Shown here: piece after piece, positions 23,524-37,070 of the stretch
Layout: the number at the start of each line of letters is the position of its first letter
Position numbering within the stretch: the stretch's first letter is position 1
Assembly (NCBI GenBank): GCA_043228905.1
Contig: JBHGNT010000016.1
Coordinates: 18,042,001 to 18,106,000 of the forward strand
DNA length: 64,000 bases
Direction: 5' to 3'
Source of the DNA: Azolla caroliniana
Taxonomy: Eukaryota; Polypodiophyta
Position numbers and translations under genes: made by a program
The notes under the pieces: model-generated
Database searches by the model: none
What the model was told of the DNA's origin: nothing
Seen by the model: the letters and a program-made list of their open reading frames with translations, nothing else

Positions 23524-23769
23524 TTTGGTGTTAGAGCAAAGGTTTTTTCTGTTTCTAGGAGAATTAGGGTTTTGCTAATTTTTTAGAGTTGAGAAAAGAT
23601 TTTTTTTTAGGGTTTTTTGGGTGAAGCTCATCCATGTTCTCTTTGTGTTACTTGTCTAGTAACTTTGTAGACAATTTTAGAAGCTATTATTTACACCATT
23701 TTCTTGGTTTCTACTACAACTCCTTCCTCAGTTGCTCGCCATTTTCGTTACACCATTCTTTGAGAGAGA

Positions 23770-24060
23770 ATTGTTCCAGACTGAGATTTGGATTCAAGGA
23801 TTCCGCTCGAGGATTCCTCTTGGGCATTTGATCCTAGGCTTCCTCTAGGCTTCGAAGCTTGGGTATAGCTTTTAAAGCATTGGAGTTTGAGGATCCAACT
23901 CATCTTGAGCTTTGAGCTCGAAGACCACATTTGGCATTCAACTTGAGGATTGAGTTCAAAGTTCCCTCTGAATCGAGCATTGCTTCTATACTCAAGCATT
24001 GAGCTCAAAGTTTGTACTCAACTCGAGTATTGTATTCTCCTCAAGCATTGATCTTGTGTA
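23770..24060. repeat. Degenerate GAGCATTGAGCTC-type repeats
   Basis: Recurring words such as GAGGATTC, GAGCATTG, GAGCTCAAAG and GAGTATTG at irregular 20-40-bp spacing. Origin unknown. Confidence 0.5.
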
Positions 24061-25298
24061 TTAAAAAGAAGGAAAAAACAACTAGAAGTCCTTTTCAATG
24101 TCTAGAGTAGTTGGAGCAACAAAATTTACCAGTGGGAGTTTGAGCAAGCATTTGGTTGAGATGGTCACCCATGTCATTGAAACCTTCATTGTATGAGGCA
24201 TTGTCGTCATGCAACCAAGGGCACATGGATCATGGTAGCACAATTTCAAGGGCCTTGTTAGCAACTAGATTGGATGGGTGGCTAAATCATATTGAACCCG
24301 TGCTTGCACACCACATGGTATGCTACATGATTGCATAACAACCATAAAGGTGAACGGAATAATGAGGGGATGATCCCATCTAGAACATTCAAGGAATAAT
24401 GAATAACATTATCCTTAGGTACCACCTTCAATGCAACAATCATGACTTCACATTACTTGCAAGATTAATTCAAAACCTGTTTGATTATTTAATTTTAATA
24501 CAGTTAGTATCAATGCCTTACGGTTTCCTATTTTCATAGTAAAGACTTCATGGACAGACAGATTGTGGTCTGTCAAAAGTTAAATTATTAGGTGTAACAC
24601 ATGTTAATATACAGTGAAAGTCCAAGGCAGGTCATGAAAGCTCAGAAATCACAAGTGGCACTTTTAGTTTCAGTTAACCATTTGCTTACTTCTGTATGCA
24701 AAAATACTGATTCCCTGAAGGATACCACCTAAGTCTAGGATAATGCAAAACAACACTTACCATCGAAGCTGTATATTACCATCATCATCATGGACATATG
24801 AAAAACAATGCTTTACTAAGGATTCCCTAATGGATACAATAGGCCATAGATAGCAGAAAACAATGCTTACCATCCGACAATTTATGTAACATTGCCCCAA
24901 TGGAGGGAGTTGAAAGTAAAGCTTTCTAACCATCACGCCGGGTCACAAAAATAGCAAAACAAAAGCCTTTGTCACAATGCGATCAACACAACAGAATATG
25001 GAAAGCAGCTTCTACTCCCCTTTAAAGGTACACAAAAGTAGAGATGCTGAAATCTTGTGTGCCATTTTGATGTTTCAATAAATGGAAACAGAATAACTAC
25101 TGCAATCTGCAGTGGATGTACAATCATTTCTTAGCCAAGGTTAGCATCATAATATTTTGCCTCTTGGCTAAAGGGGCTTTGACTGAATTGAGCATGTGTG
25201 AAATGAAGTATCATGTTCTGTCATATAAGTTCAATTAAATCATTTGTTTTGAAATAAGTATGGACATGGATATACCAACTGCCCTTAGGACAGCCATA
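24061..25298. other. Downstream flank of the AMMECR1 gene
   Basis: No other gene recognised. The 3' UTR of the minus-strand gene should lie in the right part of this stretch. Confidence 0.5.
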
Positions 25299-29147
<3,849 letters not shown>

Positions 29148-29640
29148 GGCGATGATCTGATCTTCCTTCTTTCTTTGCGTCCTTCCTTTTTATCTCCTTA
29201 CTGAAGTAACGCTTCTTTTTTTCTCGGAAAAGCTCTTACCTGATCTTCGATTCTTCTCCTCCTCGGAATAAAAAAACGAAATCTGATCCGATCTTCGTCT
29301 GTTTATTGCTCTGATTCCTCTTCTCCGTCTCCTCCTTCTTGTCGGAGGAGATCTGAGATCTGAGATCTGATCTGATGTGATCTTCGTCTTGATTTCTTTC
29401 TTTCCTTCCTCTCTTCTGTCGATCCGTCTTTCCTTGATCCTGCTTCTGCTTCTGCTTCTGATTCTTCTTCAGAGAAGGCCTGATCGGAATGGATCGATTG
29501 CTTCTCCTTCTCCTGCTGATCTTCTCTGCTTCTTTCCTTTCTGACGCAGAAGACGAAGAAGAAGAAGAAGAAGAAGAAGAAGAAGACATGGCTGCTCCAA
29601 TACGCTATTTCTTATTTTGTTTATTCCTTTATTTATTTCT
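29148..29640 (-). promoter_or_regulatory. Upstream region of AMMECR1
   Basis: CT/GA-rich sequence directly upstream of the start codon, probably 5' UTR and proximal promoter. It includes a GAA run near 29551-29587 and a TTTA run near 29645-29675. The mitochondrial insert begins only about 530 bp from the ATG. Confidence 0.55.
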
Positions 29641-29680
29641 AATTTTTATTTATTTATTTATTTATTTATTTACCTATTTG

Positions 29681-30395
29681 TCTGGTGATGGCACGCAATG
29701 TCGCCACCAATCTTGAAATACCACTCTCTCGTCGTTGGATGCCTAACCGCCGCTGCTGTCAGAAGCGGGATATTGCAAGGTGGGTAGTTTATCTGGGGCG
29801 GATGCCTCCCAAAGAGTAACGAAGGTGTGCGAAGGTAGGCTCAAGCTAATATTCTGACAGCTTGTGAGCGTAATGGTATAAGCCTGCCTGACTGTAAGAC
29901 TTACCAGTCGAGCAGGGACGAAAGTCGGCCATAGTGATCCGGGAGTCCCGTGTGGAAGGGCTCTCGCTCAACGGATCAAAGGTACGCTGGGGATAACAGG
30001 CTGATGACTCCCAAGAGCTCTTATCGACGGAGTCGTTTGGCACCTCGATGTCGACTCATCATATCCTGGGGTTGAATAAGGTCCCAAGGGTTCGGTTGTT
30101 CGCCGATGAAAGTGGTACGTGAGTTGGGTTTAGAACGTCGTGAGACAGTTCGGTTCCTATCTACCATTGGTTTGCCGAGAACTGCGAGAAGCTTACCCTA
30201 GTACGAGAGGACTGGGTTGGGTCAACCTATGGTGTTCCGGTTGTTGTGCCAGCAACAGCGCCGGGTAGCTAAGTTGGTAGGGAAGAACCGCTGAAAGCAT
30301 CTAAGCAGGAAATCCTTCTCTAGACAAGTTCTCCTACCAAGTGAAAGAACATCACTTCGATAGGCGAGAGGTGAAAGCGCCGCGAGGACGATGGG
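29681..30395 (+). rRNA. rrn26: Mitochondrial 26S rRNA, 3' fragment
   Basis: Contains the universally conserved large-subunit blocks: TTGAAATACCAC, GGGTAGTTTATCTGGGGCGG, GGGGATAACAGGCTGAT, TTTGGCACCTCGATGTCG, AACGTCGTGAGACAGTTCGG, CTAGTACGAGAGGAC and GCTGAAAGCATCTAAG. The CTGATGACTCCC and AGTCGTTTGGCAC forms are those of plant mitochondria rather than plastids. Only the last quarter of the gene is present. Part of a nuclear insert, so not expected to be functional. Confidence 0.9.
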
Positions 30396-30806
30396 CTTCC
30401 TCGTACCAATCTATTTCCAACTTTCCGAAAAAGAAAGAGACAGTAATAATAATAAAAAGAATAACTTGGTCGAATGATTTTCCTTTCCAGCTTTCTTTGT
30501 GTCTCCCACAAAATTCTACTATGTGAAGATTCGCGCGCGAGAAGGCAAAACAAAAATTGAGAAACACGCACGAAAAGCCCGAGCCAGCTACAGAGTGCTG
30601 CTGCTCCGGGTCGCCTCAATCCCTCGGTAAAGAACCACGGGTCTAGCCGAGCCAGAGCAAGCTCCGTCTAGCGGAGCCAGGGCGGGCGTCTAGAGAAGAA
30701 AGTGGCGGACGAGGGCCCGAGTAGGCCGGGCAGAGCAGCAAGAGATTCTGATCCCCTGCCCGCCCCACATTCTCTCTCAAAAGAGCTTTGCTTCCTCTTA
30801 ACGTTT

Positions 30807-30890
30807 GCTCACTTGGTGAAAATGGTAAACACGACAGACTTAAAATCTGTTCCATTTCAAGGGTTATCGGTTCGAGTCCGATAGTGAGCA
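30807..30890 (+). tRNA. trnL-UAA: tRNA-Leu(UAA), mitochondrial type
   Basis: Acceptor stem GCTCACT/AGTGAGC pairs perfectly. Anticodon stem ACAGA/TCTGT encloses the loop CTTAAAA, anticodon TAA. T arm ATCGG-TTCGAGT-CCGAT is perfect and the variable region is long, as in class II tRNAs. No encoded CCA. Native mitochondrial tRNA-Leu genes are kept in early-branching plants and some gymnosperms, but I know of none in flowering plants. Confidence 0.88.
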
Positions 30891-30891
30891 T

Positions 30892-30980
30892 ACCTGCTTG
30901 CTTGCTTGCTTGGTGGAATTGGTAAACGCGACAGACTTTGAATCTGCTCCAGGTTATCGGTTCGAATCCGATAGCGGGTA
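30892..30980 (+). tRNA. Leu-like tRNA with TGCT expansion, anticodon UUG
   Basis: Acceptor ACCTGCT/AGCGGGT pairs with one G-U; T arm ATCGG-TTCGAAT-CCGAT is perfect. The body is closely similar to the neighbouring tRNA-Leu, but the loop CTTTGAA gives anticodon TTG (formally Gln) and the variable region is short. The acceptor-D junction contains three extra TGCT units (four in a row), so the molecule as written could not fold normally. It starts one base after the tRNA-Leu. Probably a decayed copy of a mitochondrial tRNA-Leu-type gene. Confidence 0.65.
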
Positions 30981-31052
30981 CGGACGTGTCTAAATTGGGC
31001 GGGCCCCTTCTGAATCTGAAGGAGCGGGAAGCTAGCCCTTCTTTTCTTTGGG

Positions 31053-31125
31053 GGCGGGTATAACTTAATGGTCAGAGTGTCAAATTGTGAATTTGAAAAC
31101 ACGGGTTCGAATCCCGTTACTCGCC
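31053..31125 (+). tRNA. trnH-GUG: tRNA-His(GUG), mitochondrial type
   Basis: 73 nt. Acceptor GGCGGGT/ACTCGCC pairs fully (one G-U) and a G lies at position -1, as tRNA-His needs. Anticodon arm TCAAA-TTGTGAA-TTTGA, anticodon GTG. T arm ACGGG-TTCGAAT-CCCGT is perfect. Its sequence differs from plastid trnH, which flowering plant mitochondria often use. Confidence 0.88.
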
Positions 31126-31522
31126 AATTGAGTATAGAAACCAAAAACTCTATACTCCCCATGCATACGTGTGGGTCCTACATCTTTAACTCTGTTTTTC
31201 CTTACGGTTTTCCTTAACCAATAAACCCTCTTGTTTAGTATAGAAACATACCTTTTCATATTCTATACTCCCGCATGAATGAAGGCCTATAGTCTCCTAG
31301 CCTCCTGAGCTATACTGCGCTTCATCGATTAGGTAAAAAGCTGCTGTTACTTATTTCACTACCAGAGTTACTGTAGTAATTAGTAATGCAGATGAGAATG
31401 AGCGGGTGCGGGAATAAAGAGATTTTGCGGCCGTGCCATCTTCTCCGTAGTACTTGATCGCTGTTGCGCTTCGCCCTGAAAACAACAGAAATGGAAGGAA
31501 TGGCTCAAAAGGTGGGTCCCTG

Positions 31523-31841
31523 AGGAAAGGAAAGGAAAGGAAAGGAAAGGAAAGGAAAGGAGTCGATAGCCGATTATGCCGCTTCTTCCGGATGACCCGG
31601 TTCATCAAACCAAACAGGTTCTTCATGCATGCATGCATGCATGCATGAAGGCCTTCATGATGAACCGCCTTCTATATTGGCCTAGAATCAATTTGACTTC
31701 TTAAGGTTACTTCAAGTTCGAGACGGGGACCCCCCTTGGGCCTTTGTCGGCATGAGGTATCTCTGCATTATTCTATTACTTGCTAGTACAGCAATCAGCA
31801 TTTTTTTTTGGCGGGCAGGCAGGCAGGCAGGCAGGCAGGCA
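31523..31841. repeat. Three short tandem expansions in the mitochondrial insert
   Basis: GGAAA repeated about seven times (31523-31560), GCAT about six times (31623-31646) and GGCA about seven times (31814-31841). Together with the TGCT run in the second tRNA they form a pattern of four- and five-base expansions in this insert. Confidence 0.85.
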
Positions 31842-32019
31842 GTAAGACGACATGGTTCTCCAATCCAATGTAGCTGCTATTCTCAGAGACGACCGGAAGT
31901 CGAGAGATAGCGAAGCACGCACGGAGGAGGTAGACATTTCTTTTATAAATCTCTGGCTGGAGGTTAGGTTCTTCTACACAAAAAAAACTTAAACCCTTAA
32001 ACATAAACCGAGAGGCAAA

Positions 32020-32462
32020 TACCGTGAAACCGCGTTATAACGGCTAAAATGGTTTGGTTCAGGTTTAGGTTCAGCTTCAACTTCAACTTCAACTTCATTT
32101 AAACGGTTCAGTTTAGTTCGGTTTCAACAGTCAGAAACCACGGTTTAAACGGTTTAACAGTTTTTTTTTCATTTATAATTTTTTTAAATAAATTGTTTTT
32201 TAACAATCTTTTCATTTTTAGACCTTATTCTCACATTTTTAGGAACATCTTTAAAAATATAATATTTTAAATAATTAAAAATTAAAAATTAAAAAAAATT
32301 TAAAATTAAAATTTGACCTAAGTTGAAAATTGAAAGCGAACCATGAAACCGTGGTTTTAACAATTTGAACTTTTATTAACAGTTTCATGGTTCGGTTCAG
32401 GTTTCAAAAAATTTAAACGGTTCGGTTTTGACCCTCTCAAACCAAACCAAACTGTATTGTTA
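32020..32462 (+). mobile_element. Degenerate hAT MITE
   Basis: Shares with the intact MITE at 58551-59093 the GGTTCGGTTC-rich ends, the central words TATTCTCACATTT and AGGAACATCTT, and the ending ACCCTCTCAAACCAAACC. Terminal repeats and target duplication are eroded. It abuts the end of the mitochondrial insert. Confidence 0.75.
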
Positions 32463-32497
32463 TATGTATGCACGGCATGGCATGCATACATACATAT

Positions 32498-32685
32498 GCC
32501 TTCCACACCTCGACCTAGACCTACCATGGGGCCACTTTTCACGACCTGCCTCTAAAGTCATGAAGGTCATAAAAAAAATTACAACATAGGAAGTCCATGG
32601 ACCACACAAGATTGCGAGCCGAACACATCATATATGCTAGAGAGTGCCTAGCTCCTTTTCTCCCTCACGCTCAACCCCTTAGGAA
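32498..32685 (+). mobile_element. LINE fragment, plus strand
   Basis: Closely matches the reverse complement of about 21230-21390 of the LINE at 19055-22080: CCTTCCACACCTCGACC, TACCATGGGG, CATGGACCACACA and GAGAGTGCCTAG. It corresponds to the N-terminal part of RT. Confidence 0.85.
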
Positions 32686-32866
32686 GGGGGGGTGGAGCTA
32701 TCCTTGGCTCCACCCCCCACCCATCAACATTGTGTTATTAGCTTAGTTTCAATAATCTGAGGATGTTGACCTAAAAATGACGCATCGAGGGTGGATGTTA
32801 TTCCTGTATAGTTAACTTAGTTTCACTACAGCGGGAGTGTCGACCTAACAACCAAATTGATCTGGA

Positions 32867-32940
32867 GTCGTGTTAGCTCATTTGGTAGAGCACATGGGTT
32901 TTAATCACGTGGTCATGGATCTGATTCCTGTAGATGGAGA
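32867..32940 (+). tRNA. tRNA-Lys(UUU)-derived sequence, probably SINE or pseudogene
   Basis: TAGCTCATTTGGTAGAGC matches the plant tRNA-Lys D arm; GGGTTTTAATCAC gives anticodon TTT; GTGGTCATGGATCTGATTCC matches the variable loop and B box with changes. A-to-B box spacing is 31 bases, as in a tRNA. The acceptor stem does not pair, so it is not an active tRNA gene. Whether the following bases form a SINE body cannot be decided from one copy. Confidence 0.6.
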
Positions 32941-33028
32941 ATGCTCCTATATCATTATGACATAGATTTGAGTTACGATGAGATATGAATGTAGGGGGTT
33001 GATAATTGAGAAAGTGAGGCATTCGCAA

Positions 33029-33305
33029 TGTTATAATATGTTAGAGAACGAATATGATAAGGACCTGCAAGGTAAGATGTGTACACCAAACAACACAGAT
33101 ATGCAACAAGAAGAAGAAGGAAGTTAGAAGATAGACATTGATTAAGTTTCAATGGAAGTTTTCTCTTATTCTCTTCTCTATAACTCTTTTCACTCCAAGA
33201 CGCTCTTTACAATGTTAGGCTTGAGCTTATATACTCAAGCCCTAACTAGAGAGTGTGTTCACACTAAGGATACAAAGAGGAAGGAGTCGGCATTTTATGT
33301 CAACA
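33029..33305 (-). repeat. Copia Y' 3' LTR
   Basis: 277 bp; on the minus strand TGTTGACATAAAATGCCGAC at the start and ...TTATAACA at the end. Homologous to the 279-bp LTR at 41544-41822. Confidence 0.85.
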
Positions 33306-33546
33306 AACTCCCCCGTAAAAGGGTTGTAACTCTTTCCTATGTATACAAATAATTGGGGTTATCTCCCTCGTGAACCTAGATTACAAATCTAATCTATAGT
33401 TACAATTATACATTCAAGATTGTCGACATTCAATCGAACCAATAGAGGTAAGGTCGATGTCTAGCTTGATTCGGTTGATCTTCTAGATTGTGTATTGTCC
33501 GGTCTGGCATGTATGAATAGGTGGGATCAACCTGTTCGGATCAATT

Positions 33547-33996
33547 TGCGGGGAAATGGGGCTCGGCCACAACCGAGTCTTAAACACTCAATGGAAGAAA
33601 ACGGAAAATAGAAATAAGATAGACACAATATGTTAACGTGGAAAACCCTAATAGTGAAAAAAACTACAGGAGCCCACAGATGCCAACTATCATTGTAAGA
33701 AGAGGATACAATGCGAAACTCAGAGGCAACGACCTCAAGCTCTATGTCTTCGCCAAGCGGCGGTTACAACAGAAAAGCTTTTGTATCTCGCGCTCTCTGT
33801 GTATCTATACAACAATATCTCTACACACATAAAAAATAAAATAAAGAAGTGATTTCCCTAAGTCATATTTATACTTATATGACTTTAGGACTATTTACAA
33901 ATATTGTTATGATAGTCATTCTAGAAACATATTTATAGATATGTCCTTGGATCCGGTTCACACCGGATCCCATTCGGAGGGACTGAATTCCCAACA
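33547..33996 (-). repeat. Solo LTR Z2
   Basis: 450 bp, related to LTR Z1 (42196-42672) through GGCCACAACCG, GAGGCAACGACCTC and GGAGGGAC...CCCAACA. A perfect 5-bp target duplication CAATT flanks it (33542-33546 and 33997-34001). Inserted in the 3' region of copia Y'. Confidence 0.85.
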
Positions 33997-34165
33997 CAAT
34001 TTACCTCTGAGTCGATTTGTTTATGACTTTGGGACTATTTACAAATATGGCTATGGTAGGCACTCTAGAAACATATTTATAGATATGTCCCTGGATCCAA
34101 TTCACATTGGTTCTCATCCGGATCCCATTCGGAGGGACCGAATTCCCAACACAATTTACCTATGA
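33876..34165. repeat. Tandem duplication over the Z2 end
   Basis: Two units of about 145 bp (from about 33876 and about 34022), each containing the LTR end, the CAATT duplication and about 25 bp of host. It therefore arose after insertion. Confidence 0.8.
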
Positions 34166-34439
34166 GTTGACTTGTTTGCTTGAACCGATTCTTGGTCTTT
34201 AGTCAATCTGCTTCTCGCTTGTGCTGGCTCTTGAGCTCCTAGTTGGATCTTTGATTTGGCTTTGGCTTTGCTCGCTTGTCGATCTTTTTCTCTCCAGTTG
34301 ATATCCTCATTGAGTGTTGCATCTTCATCTTCTCGGTATTCCGACTCTTTGGATTTTGCCTTCTTGGTTTGTTCGATTGGGTCGGTCTTCGTCTTCCCTT
34401 CTGTTGTTGCTCGTTTGGCTTCTTTCTGCTCGGGTGCTT

Positions 34440-35086
34440 GTCATAGGTCCATCATTGTCCTCAGTGTTATGAAGCGTTGATCTAGGAGTGGCTTCGTCAG
34501 GCAATCGACGATATTAATCTCGATGTCGATCTTCCGGACTTCGAGCTTCTTCTCCATCATGAGCTCCCAGATATAATGAAATTTCGTCTCAATGTGTTTC
34601 GTCTTTGCGTGATAGACCAGATTTTGAATGAGGTGTATTGCGCTCTAAGAGTCGCAATAGATGGTCGGCGCTAGATGGTCGAGTCGTCTTGTTGTTGAGA
34701 AATCAGCTGATAGTCGGTGCAGCCATATGGCTTCCTTCGATGCCTTTGATGTTGCTATGTACTTAGCCTTGTGGTAGATAGGGTGGTGCACTCTTGAAGT
34801 TTCAACCTCCATGATATGGCGTCGTTGCCATAGGTGAAAATATAGCCTGATGTTGACTTCCGATTATCCGTATTTTCGGCATAGTAGGAGTCGGTATAGC
34901 CTTCGACTTCTGTTGAATTGGCCGATCCGAAAGTCAGTTGTGCATCCTTGGTTCCTCTCGGATACCCTAAAGATTGGCTTGACAGCCTCCCAATGCTTCC
35001 GTCCTGGGTTTGACATGTACCAGATGATGACACCTACAACATAGGCAAAGTTAGGTCAGGTCACCACCATTGCATACATGATACTC
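34440..35086 (-). pseudogene. Copia Y' RNase H region
   Basis: Minus-strand frames give FAYVVGVIIWYMSNPGRKHW, EGYTDSYYAENTDNRKSTSG, then YIATSKASKEAIWL and CLTKPLLDQRF, the normal order at the end of copia pol. Stops and frame breaks throughout. Confidence 0.8.
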
Positions 35087-35318
35087 CCTATTGTCACGAC
35101 CCAAGCTTCGAAGACGATGTTGATTTGGAAGAAAAGAAGATAATAACAAACAAGAAGATGCTTACAAGACAAGAAGATAGGAATTTCTATTACCGGAAAC
35201 CAAGATTACAAGGTTGCTGAAGACTGGTGTTGAATCGGAATGGTTCAACACTAAGCAGATCTTCCACTTATATAGTGTACATATGATTGTGCATGATCGC
35301 CATTTGGCATACATGCTA

Positions 35319-35395
35319 TGTCCCATTTGGCGATAATCTATTGTGTCCCATTTGGCGATAATCTATTGTGTCCCATTTGGCGATCGTCTATTGTG
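35319..35395. repeat. Three 25-bp repeats in a gypsy LTR
   Basis: TGTCCCATTTGGCGATAATC and variants, three copies in a row; the partner LTR at about 36720 lacks most of them. Confidence 0.85.
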
Positions 35396-35454
35396 TCTTG
35401 TGCCCATAATTCTTGAATAATAATAATATGAAAATATATTTATTAATTAAAGTT

Positions 35455-35520
35455 AGTTGGTGTATTGGTTAGAGTGTTGTGAGACCCTTGTCTAAAGGTT
35501 ATAAGTTTAAATCTTGATAT
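35455..35520 (+). other. tRNA-like module, antisense inside a gypsy LTR
   Basis: Plus strand TGGTGTATTGG (A box) and, 35 bases on, AGTTTAAATCT (B box; AGTTCAAATCT in the copy near 36830-36895). It lies 15-80 bases from the LTR start and is antisense to the element, as in gypsy V. Confidence 0.55.
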
Positions 35521-35716
35521 TGACATTTTGTGACATCATCCCGTCCTTCCTTTGACGACGATTTCCATGAGTCGCAATGCATGAACTAGGTTTTGGTTTA
35601 TGGGGATAACGACGATGAAACCCCTATATAAGTTCAAAGGCATTAGTGACATTTGCTACGGGTTCCCATGTTCGATCCTCAAGCGTGTGCCAAGCCAATC
35701 TACCAAATAATATAAC

Positions 35717-36185
35717 TTATTGCATATGACCTTGGAGTCCAAAAATAGCTTCTACCTCATATTCTGGTCCTTCTGCAAGTTGAACTGGAGGTGGTGGTGG
35801 AATAACCCAATTTGGGATAGAACTTGATGTCCATGGTTCTAACAGTGAAACATGAAACACTTGATGAAGATGCATATGTGAAGGCAAGTCCAAAAGAAAT
35901 GCAACCTCATTGACTTGATGAGAGATTACAAATGGACCTAGACGTTGGAAATCCAATTTGTCACATGGCCTAATAGTTTTCACATTACGACGTAATAACC
36001 ATACCCGATCACTAACTTTAAACTTAGGGTCCTCAAGTATAGAATCTAAGTGATGTTTATCTACCACCTTCTTCTACTAAGCTTGAGCATGAAGCAAATT
36101 ATCAGAAATGTTGGCTTGAACTTCTTTGAGTTGTTCTAGACGATCTTTGACAACGGGATTGTTTGAGACTTTTGGATATTCAAGC
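35717..36185 (-). pseudogene. Gypsy integrase C-terminus and chromodomain start
   Basis: Minus-strand frame with VSDRVWLLRRNVKT, DKLDFQRLGPFVI, HVSLLEPW, PPPPVQLAEGPEYEVEAI, the linker leading to a chromodomain. An upstream continuation reads RLEQLKEVQANISDNLLHAQ with two stops. The chromodomain itself is lost at FGLQGHMQ. Confidence 0.8.
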
Positions 36186-36490
36186 ATCATGGCCTTCCAG
36201 ATGAAATTATTAGTGATCGTGGGCCACAATTTATTGTGAAGTTTTGGACACACTTACTTGAGATCCTTAGAATTTCTCGTAAACTATCATCAAACTACCA
36301 TCCTCAAACCGATGGTCAAACAGAACGCACGAATCAAACATTAGAACAATATCTCCGTTGCTTTATCAATTATCAACAAGATGATTGGGTGGATTTCTTA
36401 CATATGGCAGAATTTGCTTACAATAATTCAATCCATTCTTCTATGGGATTCACTCCATTCTTTGCAAACAAAGGATATCATCCTCGTTGG
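36186..36490 (+). pseudogene. Gypsy integrase core, inverted segment
   Basis: Plus-strand HHGLPDEIISDRGPQF, NYHPQTDGQTERTNQTLEQY, EFAYNNSIHSS, FFANKGYHPRW. It contains the second catalytic Asp (SDRG) and the Glu (TDGQTERTNQ). It joins directly to an inverted LTR end. Confidence 0.85.
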
Positions 36491-37070
36491 ATGATGTTGC
36501 AACAACCTTGTAATCTTGGTTTCCAGCAATAGAAATTCTTGTCTTCTTGTCTTGTAAGTGTCTTCTCGTTTGTTATTATCTTCTTTTCTTCCAAATTAAC
36601 ATCGTCTTCGAAGCTTGGGTCATGATAGTTTGAACCGGGATGGTTCAACACTAAGCAGATCTTCCACTTATATAGTGTACATAGGATTGTGCATGATCGC
36701 CATTTGGCATACATGTTGTGTGCCACTTGGATACATCCATGCATGCCATTTGGTGATCATCTATTGCGTTTTGTGCCCATAATTCTTGATTAATAATAAT
36801 ATGAAAATATATTTGTTGTTTAAAGTTAGTTAGTGTATTGGTTAGAGTGTGAGACTTAACCTTGTTTAAAGGTTACAAGTTCAAATCTTGATATTGACAT
36901 CTTGTGACACCTATGGCCGATGTAGTGTATCTTTCCATTGAGCTTTCTCTCCTCATATGTTGAAGGAGAGTCTCTCTCTAATAGTATGATCAACATCGGT
37001 AGTGGAATCGATGCGCATTCTCTATGTTGAAGCGCTTTAGCACCTTACGAATGTAGTTGGACTGGGAGAG

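Larger units (their letters stand above)
29681..31985 (+). other. Mitochondrial DNA insertion (NUMT)
   Basis: A block of higher GC content than its surroundings, holding the 3' part of a plant mitochondrial 26S rRNA gene and three tRNA genes on the same strand. The left edge is abrupt, next to a TTTA run; the right edge is less certain and is set where hAT-related sequence begins. C-to-T changes in conserved rRNA positions (for example TCATATCCTGGGG for TCACATCCTGGGG) fit decay of methylated nuclear DNA. A misassembled mitochondrial contig cannot be fully excluded without reads. Confidence 0.8.
35092..36909 (-). mobile_element. Internally rearranged gypsy element with intact target duplication
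   Basis: CCTAT at 35087-35091 and 36910-36914 flanks the element. Its ends are TGTCAC...GTGACA. The left LTR (35092-35535) is complete, and the adjoining GGAAGGACGGGATGA (minus strand) is its polypurine tract, so the element runs on the minus strand. Internally, 35536-36185 is in the expected orientation, but 36186-36490 (integrase) and 36497-36627 (one end of the LTR) are inverted. The rest of the other LTR (36628-36909) is again in the expected orientation. Confidence 0.85.

Noticed and set aside
29236-29589. Poly-serine ORF
   Set aside because: Translation of a GAA/TTC repeat in the 5' flank of AMMECR1; no protein-like composition after the repeat.
35319-35395. Three short direct repeats considered as a CRISPR-like array
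   Set aside because: Repeats are directly adjacent without spacers and lie in an LTR; the DNA is from a plant nucleus.
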